The position numbers and the translations under genes are program-made. Shown piece after piece: positions 1 through 11,029 of a stretch of 64,000 nucleotides of DNA. How positions within the stretch are numbered: position 1 is the first letter of the stretch; each line of letters begins with the position of its first letter. Origin of the DNA: Larimichthys crocea (Eukaryota > Chordata > Actinopteri > Sciaenidae); NCBI RefSeq assembly GCF_000972845.2, contig NC_040027.1, forward strand, positions 8,527,158-8,591,157, in the 5' to 3' direction. The notes under the pieces were generated by a model that was given only the letters and a program-made list of their open reading frames with translations, searched no databases and had not been told where the DNA came from.

Positions 1-82
1 GAGGACTCTATACTCAGATATTTGAATGTTTTAATAGTAGGTCTATCCACAGTCTAAAGCTGAGTGCATGTGTGTGACTTAC

Positions 83-1367
83 AGCAAACTGACAGTCCAT
101 AGGTTGGCAGTTGTTCAGTTGACTGGGGTCTGTTCTCTTTGAACACACCGTCTCCACAATGGTGAACTCCACAAAGTAGGATGGACCAACAACCCACTGA
201 TGAAGCACATAAAGACATACGGCATACACACTTACATGCATGTGTGTTAAGTATACTAACATGTACTGATCTGACAGAAGTGCTGCACATGTATGAGACA
301 CATTCGGAGAGTACAGAACAATGAAGGTGTAGCCAAATATTCTTTAGTCTTTACTCTGTGATTTTTGTTTCTTAACCTGTGAACATGATCTTGTAATGTT
401 CCCCAGAGCAAAGTAGTTGACGTGGTTGCTCTCTTTATTAAACCTCTGCAGGGAGAGATTGGCTGTCTCCTTGACGATGGGCTCATCCAAGTTATCAGGT
501 GTTGGACAGTCAGGACACACGTTCAACACCGCATCAGCAGGAACTAAACACAAGAATGAACAGAGTCAAAGGTCAGTGGAGGATTTAACCCAGACACTTC
601 CTGCAGTGTCCTGCAGCATGAACCCTCTCAGCTATCAGCATGCCGTTTGCCTTATTCAGGTGTGCTCTCCTTCACTTAGTCAAATCGTGGACGAAAGGAT
701 TAAAATATGTGTTTTCATATTATCAAATGATCGATCTACCTTGACGAATTTTGCAGAGGTAGTTTTGCAGTTTGGCTTCAGGGTTGGCACTGACTGATAC
801 CTTACACTCTCCATACACCTGCAGGACACAAATACACAAACGTCGGTATCGAAGAATGCACATTGAACCCTCTAGACCCCAGAGGGCTTTAAAATACTTT
901 AAATCATTCCTGTGAATCAAAACATGGAAAAAAAATCTGTGTTTTGTAGAAAGTTTAGGCATTATTAACAAAAAAATCTGTGTTTTGTAGAAAGTTTAGG
1001 CATTATTAACTGGAACTAGAAATATATGAAATATACATCATTGCGTTGGGTGGGTCAGAGGTTATCACATAATAGGATTGACCGGGTCACTGTGACTTTT
1101 CCAGGTATAAACTGTTTTGTTTTTTTCTTTCTCATGTAATTGTACTGTCCTTAAGAACAGCTCTGATCGGGTCTAATGGGTCAACCAAACAAACAAATCT
1201 CTTAAATAGTACTCAGATGCGTTGAAGATACACAGCCGTGTAGTACTTACTGGCACGTCACCGATACTTCTGATTTCACATTGTTTCCAGTTTTTCCTGC
1301 TGATGATGTGGCATTTGGTCTCCATGACATCAATGGCCAGTTCGTAGAGTAACCCACCTGTCTCCTG

Positions 1368-1399
<32 letters not shown>

Positions 1400-1765
1400 C
1401 ACACACACACACACATACAGTACATACACAGTTAGTATTATTCTTATTTTTCTTCCAGGCTTTGCAAAGCGCTTCCACCCACTGTTTTCACTGTATTTCT
1501 GCAAATACTGCTGCATCTTTCAAGATAAAGATGTTTCTGTGTGTGTGTGTGTGTGTGTGTGTGCTCTCACCTTTTCAGTGACAGAGACGTCGTACACTCT
1601 GTTGAGACTCAGGATGTATCCATTTGTCCGGTCCTGGTTGATCTGCCCCAGCGCCTCTTCCGCCACCTTCACCACATCAGGGCTATCGCAGCCTGGAGGG
1701 TCGGGCCCGGCTCTGCCCTCCTGCTGCAGCAAAGCCAGACACAGAACCAGCAGGTACACACTCAT
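83..1765 (-). CDS. fetub: fetuin-B-like secreted glycoprotein, 5' part (3' end beyond window)
   Basis: Five exons read on the minus strand: 1571-1765, 1251-1364, 740-818, 377-543 and 83-196, all with GT-AG borders and joining in frame (phases 0, 0, 1, 0, then 0 at the donor after 83). The start at 1765 is chosen because it opens a clean signal peptide (MSVYLLVLCLALL); an upstream in-frame Met gives a worse one. Cystatin-like domain 1 spans exons 1-3, with the NGYILSLNRV stretch and a VYGECK motif. Domain 2 begins with a CPDCP motif in exon 4 and continues in exon 5 with WVVGPSYFVEF, which closely resembles mammalian fetuin-B. An NIT sequon is visible in exon 4. Fetuins are liver-secreted plasma proteins; fetuin-B inhibits astacin-type proteases such as ovastacin (family knowledge). 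The remaining exons lie left of position 1. AHSG is the main alternative, but the motifs favour fetuin-B. Confidence 0.85.
929..1010. repeat. perfect or near-perfect tandem duplication, 41-bp unit, two copies
   Basis: The unit containing tctgtgttttgtagaaag occurs at 929-969 and again directly after at 970-1010. It lies in intron 3 side sequence of the fetuin-B-like gene, upstream of exon 3 on the minus strand. The copies look identical, which suggests a recent slip or duplication. Confidence 0.9.
1368..1415. repeat. (CA)n microsatellite abutting a 3' splice site
   Basis: About 48 bases of CA with one interruption (G at 1393). On the coding (minus) strand this is a (GT)n tract running straight into the CAG acceptor of fetub exon 2, so it takes the place of a normal polypyrimidine tract. 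Confidence 0.95.
1538..1563. repeat. (TG)13 microsatellite next to a 5' splice site
   Basis: Twenty-six bases of TG. On the coding strand it is (CA)n, starting about seven bases inside intron 1 after the GTGAG donor of fetub exon 1. It is complementary to the tract at the other end of the same 206-base intron. Confidence 0.95.
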
Positions 1766-2289
1766 TATCACACATACACAGATTGGGTCAAATAAATGTA
1801 GTAAGCCTTCAGAATATTCTGATAATTTAACATTCACTCAGGTCTGGTCTGTAAATCTTCCTTTGCAAGATGTGTAATCCTAGTTTTTACAGACGAGGTT
1901 TGGACAGACTGGTGTTGGACTTTCCAAGCAAACAGCTGTTATCTGCTGCTCTGTTGGCCAATTGTTGGCTCAGACTGACTGATGGGTTAAAGTGCTCTGG
2001 GGAACAGGGGGAATTAACTTGATTTAAGAAAAGTTTATTCGATACAGTACACGTAACCTAATTCCTTTAATGTGGCACTGCCATTGTTGGAAACACTGTA
2101 AGAAATTCCAACGATAAAATTTAAATCAAATGTTGTTTGCACTTTTGCAACTTATCGGAATTACTGGAACTGCAGTTGTGTGGGTTGTGTGGGTTGTGTT
2201 TACGGGTCAGAGGACACAGATAGGAGCTGTTTGCTGACTGTGCAAAGCTGTGTAAATCTGTTTCTGCCTCTGACGTCAGGTTCGATAAA
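1766..2289. other. upstream region of the fetuin-B-like gene, no gene seen
   Basis: AT-rich sequence that should hold the promoter and 5' UTR of the minus-strand fetuin gene. No clear TATA box was found. A GTTAAATTATC stretch on the minus strand near 1830 loosely resembles an HNF1 site, which would suit a liver gene, but this is only suggestive. Confidence 0.4.
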
Positions 2290-3110
2290 CTACTTCAAAA
2301 ACCCAGACGGCACCACTGGCTCCACCTTTAACAAATTTTGATGGCCAGACAACCTGTAGCTCTTGTGGGGTTATCAGCAACAGATCATGGGTGGCCAAGG
2401 CTCATTGGTGCATGTGGAGAGCGAAGGTTGCCCTTTGTGGTCACATCCAACAGACAAACTATTGTAGCTACTGCTGAAAAAGTTAATGCTGGTTCTTGCT
2501 TATGGGGCTATGTAGCCACAGATCGGTCAGGGTGCCTGAGCTGGCCCATGTCCACTGCCAAAAGCACCAAACAATGGACACTGACATCAGAATTAGACCA
2601 CAGAAGGTGACCTGGTCTGATGAATCACATCACATGGATGGCGGGGTGCGTGTGCGTCACTTAACCGGCTGCATTATGGCAAGAAGGCGATGTTCTAGTG
2701 TTCTAGTCCTGCCATTCATGTGGTTACTTGACACTGTTGCAGACCAGACAGTGTTCCCTCATGGCAGTGGCCTTTTTGCAGCAGGATAATGCTCCCTGCC
2801 ACAAAGCAAACGTGGTTCAGGAATGGTTTGAGGAACACAGCAATGAGTTCAAGGTGTTGATTTGGCCTCCAAAGTCTCAAAGCGTCCCAGATCTCGATCC
2901 AATCGAGCATCTGTGGGATGTGCTGGACAAACAGGTCGTATCCACGGAGGTCCCACTTCGCAACTTCCAGGACTTAAAGGATCTGCTGCTAACATCTTGA
3001 TGCCAGATCTCACAGCACACCTTTAGAGGTCTCGGGGAGTCCATGCCTTGACAAGTCAGGGCTTAGGACTTACACAATATTAAGCAGGCGGTAATGTTAT
3101 GCTTACTCTC
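2290..3110 (+). mobile_element. decayed Tc1-like (Tc1/mariner) transposase relic
   Basis: Pieces of a Tc1-family transposase lie in different frames of the plus strand. An early part near 2395-2490 resembles the helix-turn-helix region (AEKVNAGS). A VTWSDES piece near 2607-2630 resembles the region around the second catalytic Asp. The clearest part, about 2775-2950, reads FLQQDNAPCHKA, then IWPPKSQ, then LDPIEHLWD; it carries the DNAPCHKA and IEHLW blocks typical of the DD34E catalytic core. Frameshifts and stops make it inactive. No terminal inverted repeats were identified, so the ends are approximate. It sits between the two fetuin genes. Confidence 0.85.
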
Positions 3111-3850
3111 AAAGAATCTGAATCTGAATTCTGAAGCAGGTCCAGGTCCAGTCTAAGTGCTTTTTCTTGTTCTGCATGTTGAGTTTGTAGCAATTGTACA
3201 CAGATTATTATCTGCTTTAAATACATTATTTACATTATGTACTCTAGATCAGCATAACTGGGTCGTACGTGGATCCTACCAGGAAAAAGCATGTTCACAT
3301 AGATATTTTTATGCATTTTATGTTGGTGTACTTCAGTTACTGTCACACAGCCACTTCTCTAATGGTGATGTCATGTTTAGAAAAAATAAAATCTGCCGTC
3401 TGTCACGTAACCACAATCTTTTTAAAGATCATTTTATTTAAAGATTGTTGCTTTTTTCTTTTTTTTTTGATGGATCAGTGACAAACACGAAATACGAAAG
3501 ACACTGGATTATTGTTTGTGGCATCATTTATTATTCTGTACAGCCAAGCACAAATAACATATAAACAGAGAAAACTTTCATGTTTGCTGGCTTCTTTGTG
3601 CAGTGACTCAGTTTGGTGAGTCACATGGTATATTGGGGTCAGTGTTTACAGTTTTGTTATCTCTGAGGATTGTAAAAAGGAAATGACCAGTGTAGTGCTT
3701 TTATTATTTTATTATTTTTGACCAATTTCCCACCAACAGAGAATTGTGGGTTGAAGTGAAGGCAAGACAAGAAAGCTAACAGGTTCTGTGCTGGAAATAA
3801 ACCACCATTTTGCCAATGAATGACTCCAGGCAAGCAGTCAATGTGTATCT
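3111..3850. other. intergenic sequence 3' of the His-rich fetuin gene
   Basis: AT-rich, with no coding signal recognised. Part of it may be 3' UTR of the minus-strand gene at 3943-8617: besides the AATAAA close to the stop there is another on the minus strand at 3527-3532. Confidence 0.4.
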
Positions 3851-3856
3851 TTTATT
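3851..3856 (-). terminator. candidate poly(A) signal (AATAAA) of the His-rich fetuin gene
   Basis: AATAAA on the minus strand, about 87 bases past the TAA stop at 3943. A second copy at 3527-3532 could be used instead. Confidence 0.4.
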
Positions 3857-3942
3857 GTCTATCAATGTGTCTGGAGCAGATATGTTATATGTTTTCTCTT
3901 CACTACCCTTCAGTCTGTGTTTTTGTGAGAGTTTTGTGAACC

Positions 3943-6900
3943 TTAAGCAGTTGGCTTGAACAAGGGGTCCTCCGAGAAGAGTTTCTCCACAAAGGTGGTG
4001 GCTGCTGCTGGAGGAGGGCACTGGGCTGAGACTGAGGTGGGGAAGGGCCGGATGATGGGCTCCATCTGTCCAGGAATCTGGGGGTCGGGCTTGGCTGGCA
4101 GGACGACTCCTACTTCAGGGACATCAGGGAAGATAGGCAGGGTCACGGGCTGGTCCACGGAGGGCAGTGTCTTCACTTCACCCTCTGGGTGGTCGTGGGT
4201 TTCCTTCTCGTGGTCATGGTCATGGTGATGATGGTGGTGCTCGTGCTCGTGCAGGTGAGCATGCTTGTGGTCATGGTCCAGAGCCAGCTCGTGGTCGTGG
4301 TCATGGGTGTGCACGTCATCGCCATGCTTGTAGTCGTGGTGCTGGTTGGGAGAGTCGCCGGTGTGGTTGTGAGCTTTGGCGTGATGAGCGTGCACGTGAT
4401 CGTGGCCATGCCCGTGGTCGTGGGAGTGGTCGTGAGCGTGCCTGTGGCTGCTGCCAGCGTCGTGGTCGTGTGTGTGGTGGTGCTCGCTGTTGTCAGCGTG
4501 CTGGGCGGTTTTGTCGTGATGAGCGTGGCTCTTGGTGTGGTCGTGTTCGTGATCGTGTGAGTGTGTCTGGTCGGCACCGTGTGCTTGGTCGTGGCTCTGG
4601 TCGTGGTCGGGTTTGTTCTTGTGTTCGTGGTCAGTCTCTCCGCCCAGCAGGTGCAGTTTCTTCTCCCTCTCAGCAGCCTGTAAATCACACAAGATAAAGT
4701 CACTCACATTCATTCATTAATGCACCATGACTCTAAACTGTAACAATGTCAACTGGGTCGAGTTTTTGTCAAGTCTTTTAAAGCAAGTTGTGAAGGAGAA
4801 TTCCGCATTAATACAACTTTTTCCTAAGTTTGGACTTCTGTATTTAAAAGTCTCTTAATGTATATATTTTATTATAAGTGCTAAACTTGTAGAGAAATAG
4901 CTCATATTCAGAAAATGTGCCTTTAAATGAGCCGTAAAGGCTTCCGTAAGGTTGTGATGTGACAACTTTACAATCACAGTAAGCTACAATCTGTTACCTG
5001 TGTTGGCCTGCGTCACTCAGAAAACCAATCAGCCAATCAGAAGACAGGCTAACAGACATTAATACTAAAATACAACACAAAACAATCTTTTCTTGCTCGA
5101 GGTCCAGAGACAGGAGATGTAAAACTGTAATTTTGGTACATAAAACCAAACATTTAGTGAATATGGAATATCAAAACGTCAAATAAAACACCGGGAAGTT
5201 GTGAAATATGGGAAAACAAAGAATAATTCATGTGTTTTTAACAGAATAAAATGAAATAAAATAATATAAAATTAAATAAGTAAATCAGTCATTGATTTTT
5301 ATCTTATTATGGCTTAGTGAGTCTTACCTCGGGCTCATAGATCTCACACTCTACATTGATAGTCTGCTCATCACCACCGGGAGAGTTGTAGAGGGATCCC
5401 ACACAGAAGCCCTTGTGCTGAATTAAGAGAGGAGAGGAGGAAGGAGTTAGGACTGTGGCTTTGTTAGAGTTTATAGTTTATCCTTTGCTATAATAAAGTT
5501 GCTCACTGATATGAACCCAAAAAAACATGCTGGTCCTGAGCTACGAGCAGAAACAGGAGGATGGATGGGCGCTAAAATAAAAACTGGCCTTTAATTTTAA
5601 TATCTCTCTCAAGATGTTCTTTGGGAGCGCGAGGCAAATGACCACGGCACTGATTAACTTGAAATCTCTTTTCAACATACAAAACAAATCCTACAAACTC
5701 AGATAAACAATCCAATCGACCACGATAAAAAGATACTGTGAAACAACAGTTTGTCACGACTCACAGCGAACTCGCAGTCCATGACTGGGCACTTGTCAGA
5801 TGCCACAGCTTCTGCGCTCTTGGTGCAGGTGGTCTCCTGGATGGTGTACTCTACATTGTAATACATGGACGTGGCCATCTGTACACAAACACACACAAAG
5901 AAAGAAAACATTTAATAAAGGAATAGTCATAACAATATGGGATATTTGGTCAGGAGTCAGGACTCACGTTATTACATGGATAAAGATTATTAAAAGATAA
6001 TTAAGAGCAGGAGTTGTGAACATGTTCTCGCTCCCAAAACGGCAACTTGGTCAGTCACCCGTCACACTAGGTACCCCTCTAGCATCAGTTTTGCTTGGTA
6101 GTAAGCAGTTATTAGTACGCAACATCCAGTTAGTCTTTCAAAATTAAGCTTGCTGAGGAATTTTTCACATTTTATGAGTTTAAACCAAGCTGCAACCTCT
6201 GTGACTGTGAAGTGAAGCCAATGTGGAAGTGCCAAAAACTGCAGTTCCTCAACTGGCCACTCGAGGCTGAGTACAGAGGTCTCCATAAGTCCCCATGTCC
6301 AAATGTCCAACTTCACAGCAGAAATAAACATGTTTACAGCCTGGTACAAAAAACAGTTTTGGTCTCTGTAGCTAATTTCCCCGTTCATGACAACTGTACT
6401 GAGGGTGAATTTATATACAACTCACCTGTTCACATTATATTAAGGCTTAAAGTTATGCAGGGTTAAGATTAATTAAGAACATCTTTGTCCATTTTTGGAT
6501 TAGAGGCAGGACGGCGGCCAGGGCCACCACACTGAGCTTCACAACTGCTCTTCAGAAACCTGTTAGTGACGTCAACGTCTTTGTTTCAGACTCTCTATGG
6601 TTAAAATAATCAAGGTTTGGTTGGTTTAGACACAAAAATGACTTGTTTATAGGTTTAGAAAGGGAAATAAGTCATGTACTTATGTTACATATGTAACATA
6701 AGCTAAAAAGAAGTCTATGTTGACTTTTGGTTTCACACAGGACACAAACACAGCTCTCCAGGGGGAAAGACCTGTGGTTGTTTGCACAGCCATCTGCTCC
6801 AATCACCTCCATACATGGACTTTCTTGGTCTTTGAGCTACACTATGTGTCCACTAGAGGGGAACCTATGGCGTATTCTCTGCATTCTCTGAGAGGATACA

Positions 6901-8617
6901 GTATGCAGAAAACTCACCCCTGAGGTAGCACGGTTGATTTTGACCAGAGCGAAATGATTGGTCAACCCGTTCTCCTTGTTGAACTTCTCCAGCGAGAGAG
7001 ACACAGTCTTCTGAACCTCAGCGTTGTCCAGGGCAGTGTGACTCGGACAGTCCGGACAGATCGCAGAAATCTTAGCTGCAGGAGCTGAGCAGAGAGAGAA
7101 GTGGTTTTGTATGTGCACATAACAGGAATGTTGTACAATGCACAAAACGTTGTATTTTAATCTTAATCAAGACGAGAAATCTGTCATATTTTACAACTAT
7201 TTCCAAACATCTAAAGTCCAACTGATCTTAAAAGATGATTTACTGTTTCACCACATTGGCAGAATATCCATTTCCATTTTACCTGGTCTGATGGTACAGT
7301 CGTATTTGTAGAGACGCACCACTCTTTTGGTACGATCCATAAAGATGGCTGCTTTGCACTGTCCATATACCTGAGAAAAACAGTACAATGATAAGGGCAT
7401 GCAATAGAATATATTTAATAGAAAATAGATTTAAGTTGAAGCGATGAAGGCGAAGTAAAAGTGAAGAAACATAAGAAATCTAACCGGTGTGTCGCTGACT
7501 TCACGAGCCTTGCAGGTCTTCCAGTCCTTCTTGCTGATAACGCTGCAGTTGGTCTCGACAACGTCCAGGGTCAAGTAGAAAACAAAGCCGGTTCCTACCT
7601 GTGATGCCAAATGGACACACATGAAATTATCAAGCAATAATTACAGCCATCCCAACATCCTAATAAAAACACTCACAACACAATCTTTGATTTATTTCAA
7701 CCGGTCCGAAAGACTGATGATCAGTGAAGCACTAACTGTTTCCATGATCCTTGATAGCTGTCACTGTTATAACATGTTTGGCTAAACGGTCTTAATTAAA
7801 CTCATTATTGGCTTATTATGAATTTCTAACCTTTAAATGTTTCTTCAGAGTCAGTTTGTCTTTGTTCAAGCGTTCCAGCCATTCCTCACGTTTAGTTTCC
7901 AAGTCTGTTTTCTTGGACCTTGACTGTTTTATGGACTTTATGGATTTAGCCTGCTTCTTCATGGATTTGTTTTATTGTTTGAACCTGTCTGGTAATCTGT
8001 AAACTTACCAAACCATTGTTCTGCACCAGTTCTGCCTTGGGACCTATTCCTGTGTATTGATTATGGATTATTAAATCCATGATAGTGGAGTAGCAAACGG
8101 ACTTGTAACTGCACCTTTTTTTCTCTCAGTCCCACCCTCCAGTCAGTTTGGTCTTAAGTCTATAATATTATCTAGATTATATAATATAAATACCTTAGAC
8201 TTTAGGGTTAGGGGTAGTTTGGGCCATCCCCCCTCTTAGAAATGAATAAATCGATGACTGGCTTTAGTCTACAATGTTTCTCATGCACTTTAAGAATGAA
8301 CGTTTTAGATTCCTACAACTTCAATATCTCAAAAATAATTGATAAATAATTGGCAGATTTATTAATTGAATGCACTGTAAGCTTGTTTTTGCGTGACTCA
8401 CATGTTTTGCCATGTGGGCGCTGGACAGGCGGTGCAGGCTGAAGATGTATCCGTCCTTTCGGTCCTGGTTGATTTTGGTGAGAGCCTCATTTGCGGAGCC
8501 TTTCGCGAAACCGTCTTCACACGACAACTGCTCCATGTCGTCCAGCTCCACTGGCGCACCGTGAACGTGCACGCATCCCAACGCCAACAGGAGAGACAAC
8601 AGCATGTAGTGCTTCAT
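3943..8617 (-). CDS. fetuin-family glycoprotein with histidine-rich tail (fetuin-B/AHSG-like cystatin domains, HRG-like tail)
   Basis: Seven exons on the minus strand: 8402-8617, 7485-7598, 7283-7370, 6918-7084, 5765-5878, 5328-5417 and 3943-4677. All borders are GT-AG and in frame, giving about 507 residues. The start at 8617 opens a signal peptide (MKHYMLLSLLLALGCVHVHG), and a TATA box lies about 62 bases upstream. Domain 1 (about residues 30-139) has DGYIFSLHRL, FYLTLDVVETNC and VYGQCKA. Domain 2 (about 140-263) opens with CPDCP and ends with HKGFC and VECEIYEPE. The last exon encodes a His/Asp-rich tail (about 278-425), then a Pro-rich segment and a C-terminal region with one Cys. Fetuins are secreted plasma proteins that inhibit proteases or mineralisation; a His-rich tail suggests Zn/Cu or heparin binding as in HRG (inference). 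Mature Cys count is 13, one more than the usual 12. Exact orthology among fetub, ahsg and hrg cannot be settled by eye. Confidence 0.88.
4190..4635 (-). repeat. histidine-rich low-complexity coding region
   Basis: This part of exon 7 of the His-rich fetuin gene encodes about 148 residues with roughly 56 His, mainly in HD, HE, HA, HS and HT pairs and one run of six His. The alternation of CAC/CAT with GAC/GAT/GAG codons leaves several other frames open, which produces false ORFs on both strands. Confidence 0.95.
4678..5327 (-). other. intron 6 of the His-rich fetuin gene
   Basis: 650-base AT-rich intron between exons 7 and 6. Nothing else was recognised. Confidence 0.7.
5418..5764 (-). other. 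intron 5 of the His-rich fetuin gene
   Basis: 347-base intron between exons 6 and 5 with GT-AG borders. No other feature seen. Confidence 0.7.
6180..6450. repeat. probable interspersed repeat inside intron 4 of the His-rich fetuin gene
   Basis: The stretch containing aaataaacatgtttacagcc and catgacaactgtactgagg is of a type I associate with abundant dispersed repeats in teleost genomes. There is no coding content. The class is unknown and the ends are approximate. It lies within the 1,039-base intron 5879-6917. Confidence 0.35.
7599..8401 (-). other. intron 1 of the His-rich fetuin gene, with possible transposon tail
   Basis: 803-base intron. Between about 7850 and 8110 the plus strand is rich in short Ttgga/Tggac-type phrases (for example tatggactttatggattta) of the kind seen in untranslated ends of fish retroelements. 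This is a weak impression; the rest is unremarkable. Confidence 0.25.
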
Positions 8618-8678
8618 GGTGAAACGCCCGGGATGACTCTTGCTGGTGGAACAGATGCCAGACAAGGATTGGGTGACC

Positions 8679-8685
8679 TTTTATA
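8679..8685 (-). promoter_or_regulatory. TATA box of the His-rich fetuin gene
   Basis: TATAAAA on the minus strand within GGATATAAAAGG, 62 bases upstream of the chosen ATG at 8617. This predicts a short 5' UTR of roughly 30-40 bases and supports the start chosen. Confidence 0.65.
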
Positions 8686-8699
8686 TCCTTACTGTGAGC

Positions 8700-11029
8700 C
8701 CATCCACTCTACCTCTCTCTCCTGCACTCACTCACAGAATCACTCCCCTTCAGGTAAACATAACCATTGACCCCCTACTGAAAATGCATAGCCATATCTA
8801 GAAATACTGCACATATATATATTGATCTATCAGTTAAACCAATCAGCTACTGTTACAGACTTGCACAGTGGAGCTTATCAGTTGGGAGATAACCAGCCCA
8901 GCATCCATGCTCTCTTCTCTGGAATCTATAAGGACAGTCAACAGGGCTGGAAGTCACTTAATCTACTCTTGGCTCTGAAGCCTTGCTCAGTCATAATCTA
9001 AAAGTTAAAGAATGATCGGAAATAATCAAGTCAATTCAAACATAATACTGAATTCAAGTAGCTGCTGCACCAGCTGACCGAAGCGCTATCAGGTCTCCAT
9101 TGTCATCATTAAATGCATCGACACATCTGGACTTCAGACCTCAGGCTTTCCACTGACTGGTGCGTTACTGTCCTGTTCGATTCAGCACAGCAATGCACTC
9201 TTATGTTCTAAGAAGTGGAAATTTAAGATTTCTGCTATTGGAAACTGACCAATCACAGCCCTCTGTGGTCTCCATATGGTATCTCAGTAGCTACACACAT
9301 AGACTTCATGTCTACACCAACTAACCCCTTCACCCACCGCCCACGTAGAGTAAATCTAGGCTACTGTTTTCATCCTTTCTGAAGGTTGCAGTAGCATGAA
9401 GAAGGTCCTTTAGGCAGAATTTAGTGGCATCTACTGGTGTAGTTCTGGATTGTAACCCCCTCCACTCACCCTCCCGGGTCAAGCCTGAAGGGCAAACTAC
9501 TACATGAAATTAAATGCCTCATCTACAGTTTACTGTAGAAACATAGCAGTTCAACATGTCATCAACATGTAGTCAAAAGTAAAGGTGTAGAGGTCTGAGT
9601 GGTCTCATTTCACCCACGACTTCTTTAAATATTTGACCACAATCTGTCCCATTCCCTAACCAAGACTTTGACCGTTTCAGTGAGTTTGGTAAACATGTAA
9701 AAACATGTACAGTTTACTCACCTGGAGGCGGTGACCATAAAACAGAGTGAACTTTTACTTTACGTAAGAACAAGATTTGATTTTTTGCTGTGTCTGCAGT
9801 CGCAGCAGTGTTAGTGAAACATGCGACCTTTGCCATTTACAAAACAAGCAGTCCATGAAATCCACCAGCTAAAAAAAAAAAAAAATCAATATTTCTTGTG
9901 CAGCCGCTGTGTTGCAACTTCTGAGGTGAGGAGGTACACTTATGCAAGACACAGAATCATGGAGACACGGCCAACATCAATCTGAATGAAGTGTTAAATT
10001 GATGGAAAAAGACCAGAAAGACCAAAAGATCCAGCAGGTCACATATAGGGATCATGATGGACAGTATGTGTCTCTGAGAGTGGATGTTGCTCAATGGTTA
10101 TATTAGATGAGTAACCTTAATGTTCATGTTTGTCAGATTAGTTTTTAAGCACTTTCAGTATGAGCAGATGTGCCTGATCCAAACTGTAAGTCAGTATGTC
10201 AACAACTGATCTTTATTTGAGGCTTTGTGACGTCATGTACGACACAGTTCTAATTCAAGCTGCAAGCTGGAACAAAATATTTGAGGTCTTGTAAAGAATT
10301 GCCAAATGTGTTTGTTTTTTAAAATATTTTGCAATCTGTGTTTTACCCAAGTTAACCCGTTACGTTACAGTTCTTCCACACTTCTTTCATCGTGTGGTGG
10401 TCAGCAGGTTCTATGTAATTGTATTAAGTTATTTTAGCTCAAAATTGTTATGTTAGGGGCTCTATTACATTACATTTCATTTTAGTGAACTGTATTACAT
10501 TCTGAAGTAGTGTTTGTTCTGGAATTTTCTATCCTTAGGTCACACAAGGTCCCGTGTGGGCCTTGAGGTCCTCTGCAGTATTAGTTGTTTGGCTTTGGTT
10601 GGGAACAGTAGGTGCCAGTCTATCTCAACATTGTGGTGTCCAGGGTCACAGAGACCTGTTGCTGCCTTCATAGACATAACAGTCTGTGTCTCCAGACTAG
10701 AACATGCTGACAATAACACCTCCATGGGTAAAGACATTCTCTGTGACTCATTCTGGGCGTGTAGTATTTGTGCTGTTATCTTGGGGTTTAAAGTCGATCC
10801 AGAATGTGAGACCAACTCAGGCACTTCTGATGAACTTTGAGAGTGTCTCTAATTCTCCTTGGCCAAGCGTCAATAAATAATACAGCATAAGACATCAGAG
10901 GCTCCTGAACACTTTCTGAACTCCTCACTTCACCATTGACCTTTGACTTCAGCAATTTCTCCACAACAGTGTTTGAGTCATTGTACTTTCCATCAGAGCA
11001 AGAATGAGAGTGAGAGAAGATAAGAAAGT
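8700..11029. other. intergenic, no gene recognised
   Basis: AT-rich sequence upstream of the His-rich fetuin gene. Overlapping 94-108 residue reading frames on both strands near 10514-10840 match no family I know and are probably chance or transposon debris. Confidence 0.5.

Noticed and set aside
1173..1516. Open frames containing runs of Cys-Val
   Set aside because: Translation of the (GT)n microsatellite through intron 1; only the short part at 1251-1364 is exon.
2338..3000. Active Tc1-like transposase gene
   Set aside because: Frames shift at least twice, stops interrupt it and no terminal inverted repeats were found.
4167..4703. Long open frames on both strands over the His-rich exon (123-176 residues, rich in Val, Arg/Gly or Thr)
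   Set aside because: They are shadows of the CAC/CAT-GAC repeat coding the His-rich tail; only the frame that joins to the upstream exons makes a fetuin.
10514..10840. Overlapping open frames on both strands (94-108 codons)
   Set aside because: No recognisable family and no exon borders; probably chance or decayed transposon sequence.
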